From positions 1-15,010 of the forward strand of contig JAZRTS010000196.1 in the NCBI GenBank assembly GCA_045652135.1: a DNA stretch of 15,010 nucleotides. The letters run 5' to 3'. The notes under the pieces were generated by a model. It was not told where the DNA came from. It searched no databases and saw only the letters and a list, made by a program, of their open reading frames with translations. How positions within the stretch are numbered: the first letter of the stretch is position 1; each line of letters begins with the position of its first letter. Positions 6,941 through 15,008 of this stretch are shown piece by piece. The DNA comes from RGIG7213 sp045652135 (GTDB taxonomy: Bacteria; Bacillota; Clostridia; Oscillospirales; CAG-272). A program made the position numbers and the translations under genes.

Positions 6941-6946
6941 CCTCAC
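6941..6946 (-). promoter_or_regulatory. Ribosome binding site that decides the murC start
   Basis: GTGAGG followed by six Ts and the ATG at 6934. An upstream GTG start (6946) would have to use bases of this site and has only AT-rich sequence before it. Confidence 0.7.
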
Positions 6947-7102
6947 AAAACAACAAAATAAAAAAAATTACGGCTCAGCGTAAGAAGTATGAAATCCACG
7001 GAAGTATGCATTCTTGATGTTATACATGATAAGTTTGTATTTTTTTTACAAAATAATCCATTATTTTTAAGATATAATACAAATAAATAGGTTACAATTA
7101 AC

Positions 7103-7132
7103 TTACAGATAAGGCGGTTGCAATGTATAATT
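7103..7132 (+). promoter_or_regulatory. Possible spoVG promoter
   Basis: CTTACA and a perfect TATAAT are separated by 18 bases, about 50 bases before the spoVG ATG. A second TATAAT (7073-7078) lies further up without a recognisable -35. The whole 249-base divergent region between murC and spoVG is very AT-rich, so chance matches are likely. An imperfect-centre inverted repeat TTTGTA ... TACAAA (7034-7052) lies in the middle. I do not recognise a sigma-H type site such as the one that drives spoVG in Bacillus. Confidence 0.35.
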
Positions 7133-7165
7133 ATGCGGTGTATTTATGCAGTCGCTAATTTCAAG

Positions 7166-7175
7166 AGAGAGGAAG
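7166..7175 (+). promoter_or_regulatory. Ribosome binding site that decides the spoVG start
   Basis: AGAGAGGAAG lies eight bases before the ATG at 7184. It places the start at the conserved SpoVG N-terminus and makes the 22-codon upstream extension of the open frame non-coding leader. Confidence 0.75.
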
Positions 7176-7183
7176 CAATACCA

Positions 7184-7468
7184 ATGGATATCTCAGATAT
7201 CAAGATCAGAAAAATTTTCGAAGACGGTCCTATGAAAGCAATAGTATCAGTTACATTTGACAATCAGCTTGCTGTACACGATGTTAAAGTAATCGATGCA
7301 GGCGGTAAAAAGTTCATTGTGATGCCCAGCAGAAAAAATCCCGACAATACGTTCCGTGACATCGTTCATCCCATCAACTCCGATTTCCGCAAGAGAATAG
7401 AGGATGCGGTTCTTGAAACATACGATGCACAGAAAGAAACATATCTTATGGAGAATGCAGAAATCTGA
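7184..7468 (+). CDS. spoVG: SpoVG family regulator
   Basis: A 94-residue SpoVG protein. Family members are small nucleic-acid-binding regulators that affect septation, sporulation and envelope or virulence genes in Bacillota. The sequence follows the family closely: MDISDIKIRKI, then GPMKAIVSVTFDNQLAVHDVKVID, KKFIVMPSRK, and FRDIVHPINSDFRKRIEDAV. Length is within the usual range of about 85-100. The open frame begins further upstream, but the ribosome site and the conserved start point to this ATG. It diverges from murC across an AT-rich spacer. Its downstream flank is the palindrome axis, so the true neighbour and terminator of this gene cannot be seen here. Confidence 0.96.
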   Translation: MDISDIKIRKIFEDGPMKAIVSVTFDNQLAVHDVKVIDAGGKKFIVMPSRKNPDNTFRDIVHPINSDFRKRIEDAVLETYDAQKETYLMENAEI

Positions 7469-7542
7469 ATTTAACAGACTTTGATTTTTCTAACCTCATA
7501 ACCGATCGGTTATGAGGTTAGAAAAATCAAAGTCTGTTAAAT
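7469..7542. repeat. Central palindrome at the arm junction
   Basis: The 74 bases between the two facing spoVG stop codons are a perfect palindrome with no spacer. The core CTAACCTCATAACCGA pairs with its complement across the axis, centred on CCGATCGG. On both strands the stem is preceded by Ts and followed by AAAAATC, so it lacks the U tail of an intrinsic terminator. A natural short palindrome after spoVG may have seeded the fold-back, but how much of this stretch is original cannot be told from a perfectly symmetric sequence. Confidence 0.9.
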
Positions 7543-7827
7543 TCAGATTTCTGCATTCTCCATAAGATATGTTTCTTTCTGTGCATCGTATGTTTCAAGA
7601 ACCGCATCCTCTATTCTCTTGCGGAAATCGGAGTTGATGGGATGAACGATGTCACGGAACGTATTGTCGGGATTTTTTCTGCTGGGCATCACAATGAACT
7701 TTTTACCGCCTGCATCGATTACTTTAACATCGTGTACAGCAAGCTGATTGTCAAATGTAACTGATACTATTGCTTTCATAGGACCGTCTTCGAAAATTTT
7801 TCTGATCTTGATATCTGAGATATCCAT
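7543..7827 (-). CDS. spoVG: SpoVG family regulator, mirror copy
   Basis: Base-for-base reverse complement of the gene at 7184-7468, with the same 94-residue product, the same AGAGAGGAAG ribosome site (7836-7845) and the same start choice. The two copies face each other tail to tail across the axis. No residue differs, so there is no sign of independent evolution of the copies. Confidence 0.95.
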   Translation of the reverse strand: MDISDIKIRKIFEDGPMKAIVSVTFDNQLAVHDVKVIDAGGKKFIVMPSRKNPDNTFRDIVHPINSDFRKRIEDAVLETYDAQKETYLMENAEI

Positions 7828-7878
7828 TGGTATTGCTTCCTCTCTCTTGAAATTAGCGACTGCATAAATACACCGCAT

Positions 7879-7908
7879 AATTATACATTGCAACCGCCTT
7901 ATCTGTAA
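7879..7908 (-). promoter_or_regulatory. Possible spoVG promoter, mirror copy
   Basis: Mirror of the CTTACA/TATAAT pair (18-base spacer) at 7103-7132, with the same reservations about AT-rich background. Confidence 0.33.
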
Positions 7909-8076
7909 GTTAATTGTAACCTATTTATTTGTATTATATCTTAAAAATAATGGATTATTTTGTAAAAAAAATACAAACTTATCATGTATAACATCAAGAA
8001 TGCATACTTCCGTGGATTTCATACTTCTTACGCTGAGCCGTAATTTTTTTTATTTTGTTGTTTTGTGAGGTTTTTT

Positions 8077-9477
8077 ATGAAAAATGAAAGAAAACACTAT
8101 TCTCCCGATGAAATAAGGGAGATACTTAAAAACGAAAAAAACGTTTATTTTATCGGCATCGGGGGTGTTTCCATGTCCTCACTTGCCATAATATCAAAGA
8201 AAAACGGTCTTACGGTAGGTGGAAGTGACAGGTCAATGTCGGACACAACCGATAAGCTCCGCAATATGGGAATAGAAGTGCAGGAAGGTCACGATGTCAA
8301 AAATATAACACAATTCTCGGTTGTGGTGTACAATGCGGCAATCGGTGATGATAACCCTGAATATTCATACGCGACAACGCATATAGTTAACATGATATAT
8401 CGTTCTGATTTTCTCGGATACATCATCTCCGAATACGGATGTTCCATAGGTGTTGCGGGTACTCACGGAAAGAGCACGGCAACAGCTATGATATACAACA
8501 TTCTCAAAGAAAACGGCAAGGATCCGTCCGTTATGAACGGCGCTGTCATCACAGGTATAAATTCGCAATATTATATAGGCAAGGGGGATTCCATCGTATT
8601 CGAAGCATGCGAATATAAAGATTCTTTTCTTTCATTCTTCCCTTCCGTTGCGGTCGTTCTTAACGCGGAATACGATCACGCGGATTATTTTGAGAATTTC
8701 GACGTTTACCTGGCTTCTTTCAAAAAATATCTTTCGCAATCGGAAGGCGGCGCGGCTTGCGTTAACTTTGATTCCGAGGGCGCCGTTATTGCATCTGAAG
8801 GATATCACGGTGAGCTTTACTCATACGGTATAGAAAATAAAGATGCCAGAATTATCGCAGAAAATATAACTTTTACAAACGGAAGACCCGAATTCGACAT
8901 AATATTCGATAAGAAGTTTTTTGCGCACGTTAAGCTTTCCGTATTCGGCATGCACAACGTTTATAATACGCTTGCAAGCGCAGGCGTTGCTTTGGCTTGC
9001 GGTATAACCGACGGCGATGCTTTCGCATCAGCGGCACATTCTTTTGCAGGAATAAAGCGCCGCTTCGAGTACAGAATGACTCTTAACGGTGCGGAAATAT
9101 ACGACGACTATGCTCACCACCCCACAGAAATCTCCGCAACTCTTTCAGCGGCACGCAAAATATGTACGGGCAAGCTCACTGTCGTTTTCCAGCCGCACAC
9201 ATATTCAAGAACAGCCGCACTCCTTGACAATTTTGCATCATCGCTTGAAAACTGTGACGAGGTTATAATAGCAGACATTTACCCTGCGCGCGAAACAGAC
9301 ACGCTCGGTATGTCAGCTGAGCTTCTTGCGGGCAAAATATCAAAGGGTAAATACGTTGGCGGATTTGAAGAAACGGCTGAATATATAAAAAGCATCGCTG
9401 CCCCCGACGATACTGTTATCATTATGGGAGCAGGCGACGTTAACAAAATAATCGATATTCTGCAATCAGCTGAATGA
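8077..9477 (+). CDS. murC: MurC, UDP-N-acetylmuramate--L-alanine ligase, mirror copy
   Basis: Identical 466-residue ligase to that at 5534-6934, with FIGIGG, AGTHGKST, GMHNVYN and DDYAHHPTEI all unchanged. GTGAGG (8065-8070) precedes the ATG by six bases. Here the gene reads rightward, and its end overlaps the mirrored DUF1540 gene by 12 bases. MurC is an essential single-copy enzyme in most bacteria, so a second identical copy is itself a hint of artefact. Confidence 0.96.
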   Translation: MKNERKHYSPDEIREILKNEKNVYFIGIGGVSMSSLAIISKKNGLTVGGSDRSMSDTTDKLRNMGIEVQEGHDVKNITQFSVVVYNAAIGDDNPEYSYATTHIVNMIYRSDFLGYIISEYGCSIGVAGTHGKSTATAMIYNILKENGKDPSVMNGAVITGINSQYYIGKGDSIVFEACEYKDSFLSFFPSVAVVLNAEYDHADYFENFDVYLASFKKYLSQSEGGAACVNFDSEGAVIASEGYHGELYSYGIENKDARIIAENITFTNGRPEFDIIFDKKFFAHVKLSVFGMHNVYNTLASAGVALACGITDGDAFASAAHSFAGIKRRFEYRMTLNGAEIYDDYAHHPTEISATLSAARKICTGKLTVVFQPHTYSRTAALLDNFASSLENCDEVIIADIYPARETDTLGMSAELLAGKISKGKYVGGFEETAEYIKSIAAPDDTVIIMGAGDVNKIIDILQSAE

Positions 9478-9645
9478 CTTTTCCTTGAATGTTGCGCATA
9501 CCGTGTCACTTGATGACGTTGCATACGACGGACCTATCGATACCTTGTTCGCAGTACAATAACATTCGCCGTCGTGGTATACGCAGTTTTTTACATCACA
9601 GCCGATTCCCTTTATATGCTTGGGGCTCTTGTCTTTGAGTTCCAT
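9466..9645 (-). CDS. DUF1540 domain protein, mirror copy
   Basis: Reverse complement of the 59-codon gene at 5366-5545, with the same five cysteines and the same AAAGGAG ribosome site. It overlaps the murC copy tail to tail by 12 bases. Confidence 0.84.
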   Translation of the reverse strand: MELKDKSPKHIKGIGCDVKNCVYHDGECYCTANKVSIGPSYATSSSDTVCATFKEKSFS

Positions 9646-9720
9646 ATTTCTTCTCCTTTCTGATTTCTGAAAAAAGTATTTGCAAATAACACCGCTTTTA
9701 TACGCAGTTACGAGGTATAT

Positions 9721-10431
9721 ATGTCAGTATTCGTTATAGCCGACCTTCATCTCCCGTTTGGAGATAAAACGAAAACCATGGAGGTTTTCGGCGGAAGATG
9801 GGCTGATTATACAGAAAAAATAAAACAAAATTGGCTTGATAACGTGACATCGGACGACACGGTCATTCTCGCGGGCGACACCTCGTGGGGAATGGAATTT
9901 GATACGGCACTTCCGGATCTTAAATTTATCAACGCTCTGCCCGGCAGAAAAATACTTCTTGAGGGGAATCACGACTTCTGGTGGAACACGGTCAAAAAAA
10001 TGAACGCGTTTTTTGAGGAAAACGGTCTTGAATTTTCCGTTTTGCGCAACAATGCGTATGATATGGGTGATTTTATTCTGTGCGGTTCACGCGGTTGGTA
10101 CACTGATGAAAAAAACATTCCGGAATCAAATGCCGACAACAAAAAGATCGTAAACCGTGAAAATATGCGTCTTCGCTCAAGTCTGGAAGAAGGACGCAAG
10201 CTGTCAGCAGATAAGCCGATAGTGGCAGTACTGCACTTTCCTCCCGTATACGGCGCATATCTGTGCGAGGAAATAACGCAAACTCTTTCCGAATTTGGTG
10301 TAAAGCTGTGCTTTTACGGTCACATACACGGCATACACAGAAATATTTCTGACACCTTACATAACGGAATTACGTACAAAATGGTATCAGCAGATCACTT
10401 GAATTTTAAGCCATATAAAATTATTTATTAA
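9721..10431 (+). CDS. Calcineurin-like metallophosphoesterase, mirror copy
   Basis: Identical to the 236-residue protein at 4580-5290, with all metal ligands kept (DLH, GDTSW, GNHDFWW, LHFPP, GHIHG). GAGG (9712-9715) precedes the ATG by five bases. It is followed by the mirrored tig promoter. Confidence 0.92.
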   Translation: MSVFVIADLHLPFGDKTKTMEVFGGRWADYTEKIKQNWLDNVTSDDTVILAGDTSWGMEFDTALPDLKFINALPGRKILLEGNHDFWWNTVKKMNAFFEENGLEFSVLRNNAYDMGDFILCGSRGWYTDEKNIPESNADNKKIVNRENMRLRSSLEEGRKLSADKPIVAVLHFPPVYGAYLCEEITQTLSEFGVKLCFYGHIHGIHRNISDTLHNGITYKMVSADHLNFKPYKIIY

Positions 10432-10447
10432 AATTTTTAATTTTCTG

Positions 10448-10475
10448 TTGACTTTATTTTCCCTACGTGTATAAT
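10448..10475 (+). promoter_or_regulatory. Sigma-A-type promoter of tig-clpP-clpX, mirror copy
   Basis: TTGACT, a 16-base spacer and TATAAT, followed by GGAGGA (10499-10504) and the tig ATG at 10513. Same element as 4536-4563. Confidence 0.8.
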
Positions 10476-10512
10476 GGTGTATTATATATTAAATTAACGG
10501 AGGACTAAAAAA

Positions 10513-11808
10513 ATGAGTCTGAAAAACGTATCAACTCCCGAAATAAACGTACGTGAGTTGGAAATTTCCATAGAAAAGGCAAATTTTGATGCCGCTGTGG
10601 CAAAAGCATACAAGAAGAAGGTAGGAGCTATCGCCGTTCCCGGCTTCCGCAAGGGTAAAGCTCCCAAGTCCGTTATCGAAAAGATGTACGGCTCCGATTT
10701 CTTCTATAACGATGCACTTAACGAAATTCTTCCCGAAGTATACGAGGAAGCACTCAAGGAATCAGGTCTTGAGCCTATCAGCCAGCCCGAATTTGATTTC
10801 GGTTCTTTCGAAGCTGACGAGATCATTGTCAAGGCAAAGTTCTATGTTAAGCCCGAAGTATCCGTTGCAGATTACTTCGGATTCGAACTCGAAAAGACAA
10901 TAACACCCGTAAAGGACGAGGACGTTGATGCTGAGATCGAACGCCGCCGCCGCGCAAACGCACGTATGGTTGAAGTTACTGACAGAGCTGCACAGAACGG
11001 CGATACAGTTACTATCGACTACTGCGGTTCTATCGACGGTGTCGAATTTGCAGGCGGTAAGGACGAAGGCCACAAGCTTAAGCTCGGTTCAGGCAGCTTT
11101 ATCCCTGGATTCGAAGCACAGATCGAGGGTCACAATGTTGACGATGCATTCGACGTAAACGTAACTTTCCCTGAAGATTACCACGCTGAAGACCTCAAGG
11201 GTAAGGCAGCAGTTTTTGCTTGTAAGCTTCACAAGATCGAATTCGAAGAACTTCCCGAGCTTGATGACGAATTTGCAAAGGATGTTTCAGAATTTGACAC
11301 ACTTGATGAATACAAAGCAGACGTTAAGGCTAAACTCACAGAAAGAAGCAACAACATTGCAAACAATATGCTTGAAGAAAAGCTTGTTGATGCACTTCTT
11401 ACAAAGACAACAGTTGAAGTTCCCGCTGTAATGATCGAAAATGAAATATTCAGCGAGCTTCGCAATTTCGAAACACGTCTTATGCAGCAGGGTATGAACC
11501 TTGACATCTATATGCAGTACACAGGCACAACCATTGATGATCTCAAGGAGCAGGCAAGACCTCAGGCTGAACGTCAGGTAAAGACAAGACTTGCGCTTGA
11601 AAAGATTGCAGAACTTGAAAATATCACCGTAACAGATGAAGAAGTTGAGGCAGAATACGCATCTTTGGCAGAATCTTCAGGTCTTGAAGTAGCAAAGATC
11701 AAAGAACAGCTTCTCAAGGAAGACGTATTCTATCATCTCACACTCAAGAAGGCTCTTGATCTGTTGAGAGAAAAGGCAGTTATCACAGAAAAAACAATAA
11801 CCGAGTAA
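10513..11808 (+). CDS. tig: Trigger factor, mirror copy
   Basis: Identical 431-residue trigger factor to that at 3203-4498, with GFRKGKAP at 44-51, the FKBP-type domain at about 162-245 and the helical C-terminal chaperone domain. First gene of the rightward copy of tig-clpP-clpX, driven by the promoter at 10448-10475. Confidence 0.97.
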   Translation: MSLKNVSTPEINVRELEISIEKANFDAAVAKAYKKKVGAIAVPGFRKGKAPKSVIEKMYGSDFFYNDALNEILPEVYEEALKESGLEPISQPEFDFGSFEADEIIVKAKFYVKPEVSVADYFGFELEKTITPVKDEDVDAEIERRRRANARMVEVTDRAAQNGDTVTIDYCGSIDGVEFAGGKDEGHKLKLGSGSFIPGFEAQIEGHNVDDAFDVNVTFPEDYHAEDLKGKAAVFACKLHKIEFEELPELDDEFAKDVSEFDTLDEYKADVKAKLTERSNNIANNMLEEKLVDALLTKTTVEVPAVMIENEIFSELRNFETRLMQQGMNLDIYMQYTGTTIDDLKEQARPQAERQVKTRLALEKIAELENITVTDEEVEAEYASLAESSGLEVAKIKEQLLKEDVFYHLTLKKALDLLREKAVITEKTITE

Positions 11809-11821
11809 GAAAGGGACTTTT

Positions 11822-12421
11822 ATGCACAACTCCATAACTATACCGTACGTCATTGAGCAAACGGGCAGAGGCGAGCGTTCATATGACATTTTCTCACGTC
11901 TTTTGAACGATAGGATAATAATGCTTACGCAGGATGTCAACCACGCAACGTCCGCTGTTATAGTTGCTCAGATGCTTTACCTCGAAGCGGTTGACCCCGA
12001 CCGTGATATATATTTCTACATCAATTCACCCGGCGGTTCCATCACAGACGGCATGGCAATATACGATACGATGAATTATATTAAATGTGACGTTTCAACA
12101 ATCTGTATAGGTATGGCAGCAAGCATGGGCTCATTTCTGCTCTCCGCAGGCGCAAAAGGCAAGCGTTTTGCCCTGCCGAACAGCGAAATAATGATACATC
12201 AGCCTTTGATAGGCGGCGGAGGTTTGAGCGGCCAGGCATCTGACATAAAGATACATGCCGATCACCTTCTCCGAACAAAAGAAAAAATGAACCGTATACT
12301 TGCCCAAAACACAGGCAAGTCATATGAGCAGGTTTGTATCGATACAGACCGCGACAATTATATGACTGCAGAAGAAGCAAAGGCTTACGGACTCATTGAT
12401 GAAATAATAACCAAGAAGTAA
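11822..12421 (+). CDS. clpP: ClpP protease subunit, mirror copy
   Basis: Identical 199-residue ClpP to that at 2590-3189, with Ser101, His126 and Asp178 all present. It begins 13 bases after the tig stop, behind an AAAGGGA ribosome site. Confidence 0.97.
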   Translation: MHNSITIPYVIEQTGRGERSYDIFSRLLNDRIIMLTQDVNHATSAVIVAQMLYLEAVDPDRDIYFYINSPGGSITDGMAIYDTMNYIKCDVSTICIGMAASMGSFLLSAGAKGKRFALPNSEIMIHQPLIGGGGLSGQASDIKIHADHLLRTKEKMNRILAQNTGKSYEQVCIDTDRDNYMTAEEAKAYGLIDEIITKK

Positions 12422-12429
12422 TTCAGGAT

Positions 12430-13731
12430 ATGGATAATAAAAATAACACCGAACTTAAATGTTCTTTTTGCGGCAGAAGTGAATCGGACGACGTTCTGAT
12501 AATTCCCGCACCTTCGGGCGCTTGCATTTGCGAGCTTTGCGTTGACATTTGTTCTTCAATACTTGATGAACAGTTTGAACACGATATTCAGGAAAAAGAT
12601 GAAGATAAGCTTACGTTTGCAAATCTTCCGAAGCCGCAGGAAATACACGCCGCCCTCGACGAGTACGTTATAGGTCAGGCTTATGCCAAAAAGACGCTTT
12701 CGGTTGCAGTTTACAACCACTATAAGCGTATACTTACCCTTGAGGAAAGAAAAGGCACGGGCAAAGGCAAAAAGAACAAGAAAAAAGAACAGGAAAAGCC
12801 CGACGTCGAAATCCAAAAAAGCAACGTGTTGCTTTTAGGCCCTACGGGGGTCGGCAAAACATATATCGCACAGACACTTGCCAAAACGATGCGTGTTCCG
12901 TTTGCAATAGCAGATGCGACAACGCTCACCGAAGCGGGATATGTCGGCGAAGATGTTGAAAATATCCTTTTACGTCTTATTCAGGCGGCTGATTATGATG
13001 TCGAACGCGCCGAAAAGGGTATAATATACATCGATGAGATAGATAAAATATCACGCAAAAGCGAAAACCGCTCGATAACAAGAGACGTTTCGGGTGAGGG
13101 CGTACAGCAGGCACTTCTCAAAATTCTTGAGGGCACAACAGCAAACGTTCCTCCGCAGGGTGGACGTAAGCACCCCAATCAGGAATTTATACAGATAAAC
13201 ACGGAAAACATTCTGTTTATCTGCGGCGGTGCATTCGACGGGCTTGATAAGATAATCGACCAAAGACGAGGCAATCAGACAGTCGGCTTCGGCACGGAAA
13301 AGATAACCGCAGAGATGAAAAAGCGTGACGGTATATACAGCGGTGTATGCTCGCACGACATCGTAAAATACGGTCTTATTCCGGAGCTTGTGGGAAGACT
13401 TCCCGTAATTTCCTGTCTTGATGCCCTCGACAAGACGGCACTTGCAAGAATACTCAAGGAGCCTAAAAACTCACTTGTAAAGCAGTACACAAAGCTGCTT
13501 GAGCTTGACGGTGTTGCGCTTGAATTCACCGACGAAGCAGTTGATGAAATTGCCTCCCTTGCCATTGAAAAATCGGCAGGCGCAAGAGGACTTCGCTCTA
13601 TTGTTGAGGAACTTATGCTTGATATAATGTACAAAGTTCCCTCTGATCCTACTATCGAAAAGGTCACGATCACGGGCGATTATGTCAAGAAAAAAGCGGA
13701 TATATCCATACAGTACAGAAAAAGCGAATAA
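12430..13731 (+). CDS. clpX: ClpX unfoldase, mirror copy
   Basis: Identical 433-residue ClpX to that at 1280-2581, with the zinc domain, Walker A at 137-144, Walker B at 198-205, the lysine-rich linker and the VGF docking loop. It starts 8 bases after clpP, with a poorly placed AGGA, and ends directly before the mirrored terminator. Confidence 0.97.
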   Translation: MDNKNNTELKCSFCGRSESDDVLIIPAPSGACICELCVDICSSILDEQFEHDIQEKDEDKLTFANLPKPQEIHAALDEYVIGQAYAKKTLSVAVYNHYKRILTLEERKGTGKGKKNKKKEQEKPDVEIQKSNVLLLGPTGVGKTYIAQTLAKTMRVPFAIADATTLTEAGYVGEDVENILLRLIQAADYDVERAEKGIIYIDEIDKISRKSENRSITRDVSGEGVQQALLKILEGTTANVPPQGGRKHPNQEFIQINTENILFICGGAFDGLDKIIDQRRGNQTVGFGTEKITAEMKKRDGIYSGVCSHDIVKYGLIPELVGRLPVISCLDALDKTALARILKEPKNSLVKQYTKLLELDGVALEFTDEAVDEIASLAIEKSAGARGLRSIVEELMLDIMYKVPSDPTIEKVTITGDYVKKKADISIQYRKSE

Positions 13732-13789
13732 AAAAATGCAAAGGGGCCGACTCATTTGGGAGATCATTTTCAATATGAGTCACCCCTTG
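13730..13789. terminator. Terminator after clpX, mirror copy
   Basis: Mirror of 1222-1281. The stem has CAAAGGGG paired with CCCCTTG and an inner ATGAGTC/GACTCAT pairing. Reading rightward from clpX it is followed by TACTTTTC. The stronger T run lies on the opposite strand. Confidence 0.78.
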
Positions 13790-13844
13790 TACTTTTCAAA
13801 TAAATTCTCTGTATAAAGTATACATTTACCACTTTGTATTTCGT

Positions 13845-13939
13845 GCGCCCCCGCCTGCCCCCCCTCAGTTGACGTGGCGAACTACGTTACGCCTGTCAAC
13901 TGCCACAGGCGGTAGGGCGCATATTTCCTTCGGAAATAT
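13845..13939 (-). repeat. Structured intergenic repeat, long nested copy (mirror)
   Basis: Reverse complement of 1072-1166, with the same ATATTTCC hairpin, GCGCCC/GGGCGC outer stem, nested CAGTTGAC stem and seven-G run. It lies between clpX and the XRE copy. Confidence 0.63.
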
Positions 13940-14007
13940 ATAATATGAAGTTTTAGATGTTATTACTGTGAAATTATTGCAGAATAGTACAAAGCGAGGT
14001 GTTAACC

Positions 14008-14319
14008 ATGGATTTGCAGTTTATACGAGAACGCATTTCGATTTTAAGAATGAAAAAGAATGTGTCCGAATACAGAATGAGTACGGATTTAGGACACAGC
14101 AAAAGTTATATACAGAGTATTTCGTCAGGTCGTGCAATGCCTTCAATGAGTGAATTCCTCTATATCTGTGAGTACCTCGGTGTAACACCAAAAGATTTTT
14201 TTGATGACACTGTGGATGAGCCTCAACTTGTTCGCGAATTATACACCTTAACACAGAATATGTCCGAGGATAACTTAAAAGCTCTTATAAATTTAGCAGA
14301 ACGATTGAACGACAAATAG
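14008..14319 (+). CDS. Small XRE-family regulator, mirror copy
   Basis: Identical 103-residue HTH protein to that at 692-1003. GAGGTG (13996-14001) lies six bases before the ATG, again favouring it over the GTG three codons upstream. Confidence 0.87.
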   Translation: MDLQFIRERISILRMKKNVSEYRMSTDLGHSKSYIQSISSGRAMPSMSEFLYICEYLGVTPKDFFDDTVDEPQLVRELYTLTQNMSEDNLKALINLAERLNDK

Positions 14320-14321
14320 CA

Positions 14322-14350
14322 CAAAGGCAGACTCAATGAGTCTGCCTTTG
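14322..14350. terminator. Bidirectional hairpin terminator, mirror copy
   Basis: Mirror of 661-689: GGCAGACTCA and TGAGTCTGCC form the stem directly after the XRE stop, between the convergent XRE and aldehyde dehydrogenase copies. Confidence 0.68.
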
Positions 14351-14383
14351 ATATTTATATATTTATTATTTCTTTTATCTTTG

Positions 14384-14435
14384 CTGCGCCTCGCCACCCC
14401 CCTCGGCGGGCGCAGATATTTCCTTACGGAAATAT
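14384..14435 (-). repeat. Structured intergenic repeat, short copy (mirror)
   Basis: Reverse complement of 576-627, with both hairpins and the six-G loop unchanged, adjoining the stop codon of the aldehyde dehydrogenase copy. Confidence 0.63.
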
Positions 14436-15008
14436 TTATTTCAAGAAAAATCTGACGGCTTTTTCATAAAATCCTTTTTTATACGGCTGATAGCGTACAG
14501 GCAGATCAAGCCACGTCTTTTTGTCAACAATGCTTTTGATATGTGAAAACGTATCAAATCCTATTTTGCCGTGATAGCTGCCCATTCCGCTTTCACCGAC
14601 ACCGCCGAAGCCCATTTCACTTGTTGCAAGGTGTATTATCGTATCGTTTATACAACCGCCGCCATATTGGATGCGTGATGTCACGGCATTGATACGCTTT
14701 TTATTTTCGGAGAAGAAATAAAGCGCCAACGGCTTCGGTTTATCGGAAAGGAAATTGAACACTTCGCTGAATTTGTCATACGTTAATATCGGCAGAACGG
14801 GACCGAATATTTCCTGCCCCATAACATTGTCGGACCATTTTACATCCGTCATAACGGTTGGGGAGATTTTAAGTGTTTGACGGTCGGATTCACCGCCGAA
14901 CACCGTTTTTTCAGCATTTATCAGTCCCTGAATTCTGTCAAAATGCTTTTCGTTTATTATTTTTCCGTAGCTTTGATTTTTCAAAGGCTCGCTTCCGTAT
15001 TGCCTCTT
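14436..15008 (-). CDS. Aldehyde dehydrogenase, C-terminal fragment, mirror copy
   Basis: Identical to the 190-residue C-terminal fragment at 3-575, cut by the right window edge at exactly the mirrored base. EIFGPVLPI and the FGGVGESGMGSYHGK segment are present. The catalytic Cys region is outside. Both copies being cut at the same codon supports the view that the two arms are one locus read twice. Confidence 0.88.
   Translation of the reverse strand, partial: KRQYGSEPLKNQSYGKIINEKHFDRIQGLINAEKTVFGGESDRQTLKISPTVMTDVKWSDNVMGQEIFGPVLPILTYDKFSEVFNFLSDKPKPLALYFFSENKKRINAVTSRIQYGGGCINDTIIHLATSEMGFGGVGESGMGSYHGKIGFDTFSHIKSIVDKKTWLDLPVRYQPYKKGFYEKAVRFFLK

Noticed and set aside
6935..6946. Upstream GTG start for murC
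   Set aside because: The GTG is part of the GTGAGG ribosome site of the ATG at 6934 and has no site of its own.
7118..7183. 22-codon upstream extension of spoVG
   Set aside because: The extension is not SpoVG-like, contains the Shine-Dalgarno site of the real start and overlaps the likely promoter.
7485..7526. Central hairpin as a shared intrinsic terminator of the two spoVG genes
   Set aside because: On both strands Ts precede the stem and As follow it, the reverse of the A-stem-U order of an intrinsic terminator. The symmetry is also explained by the fold-back itself.
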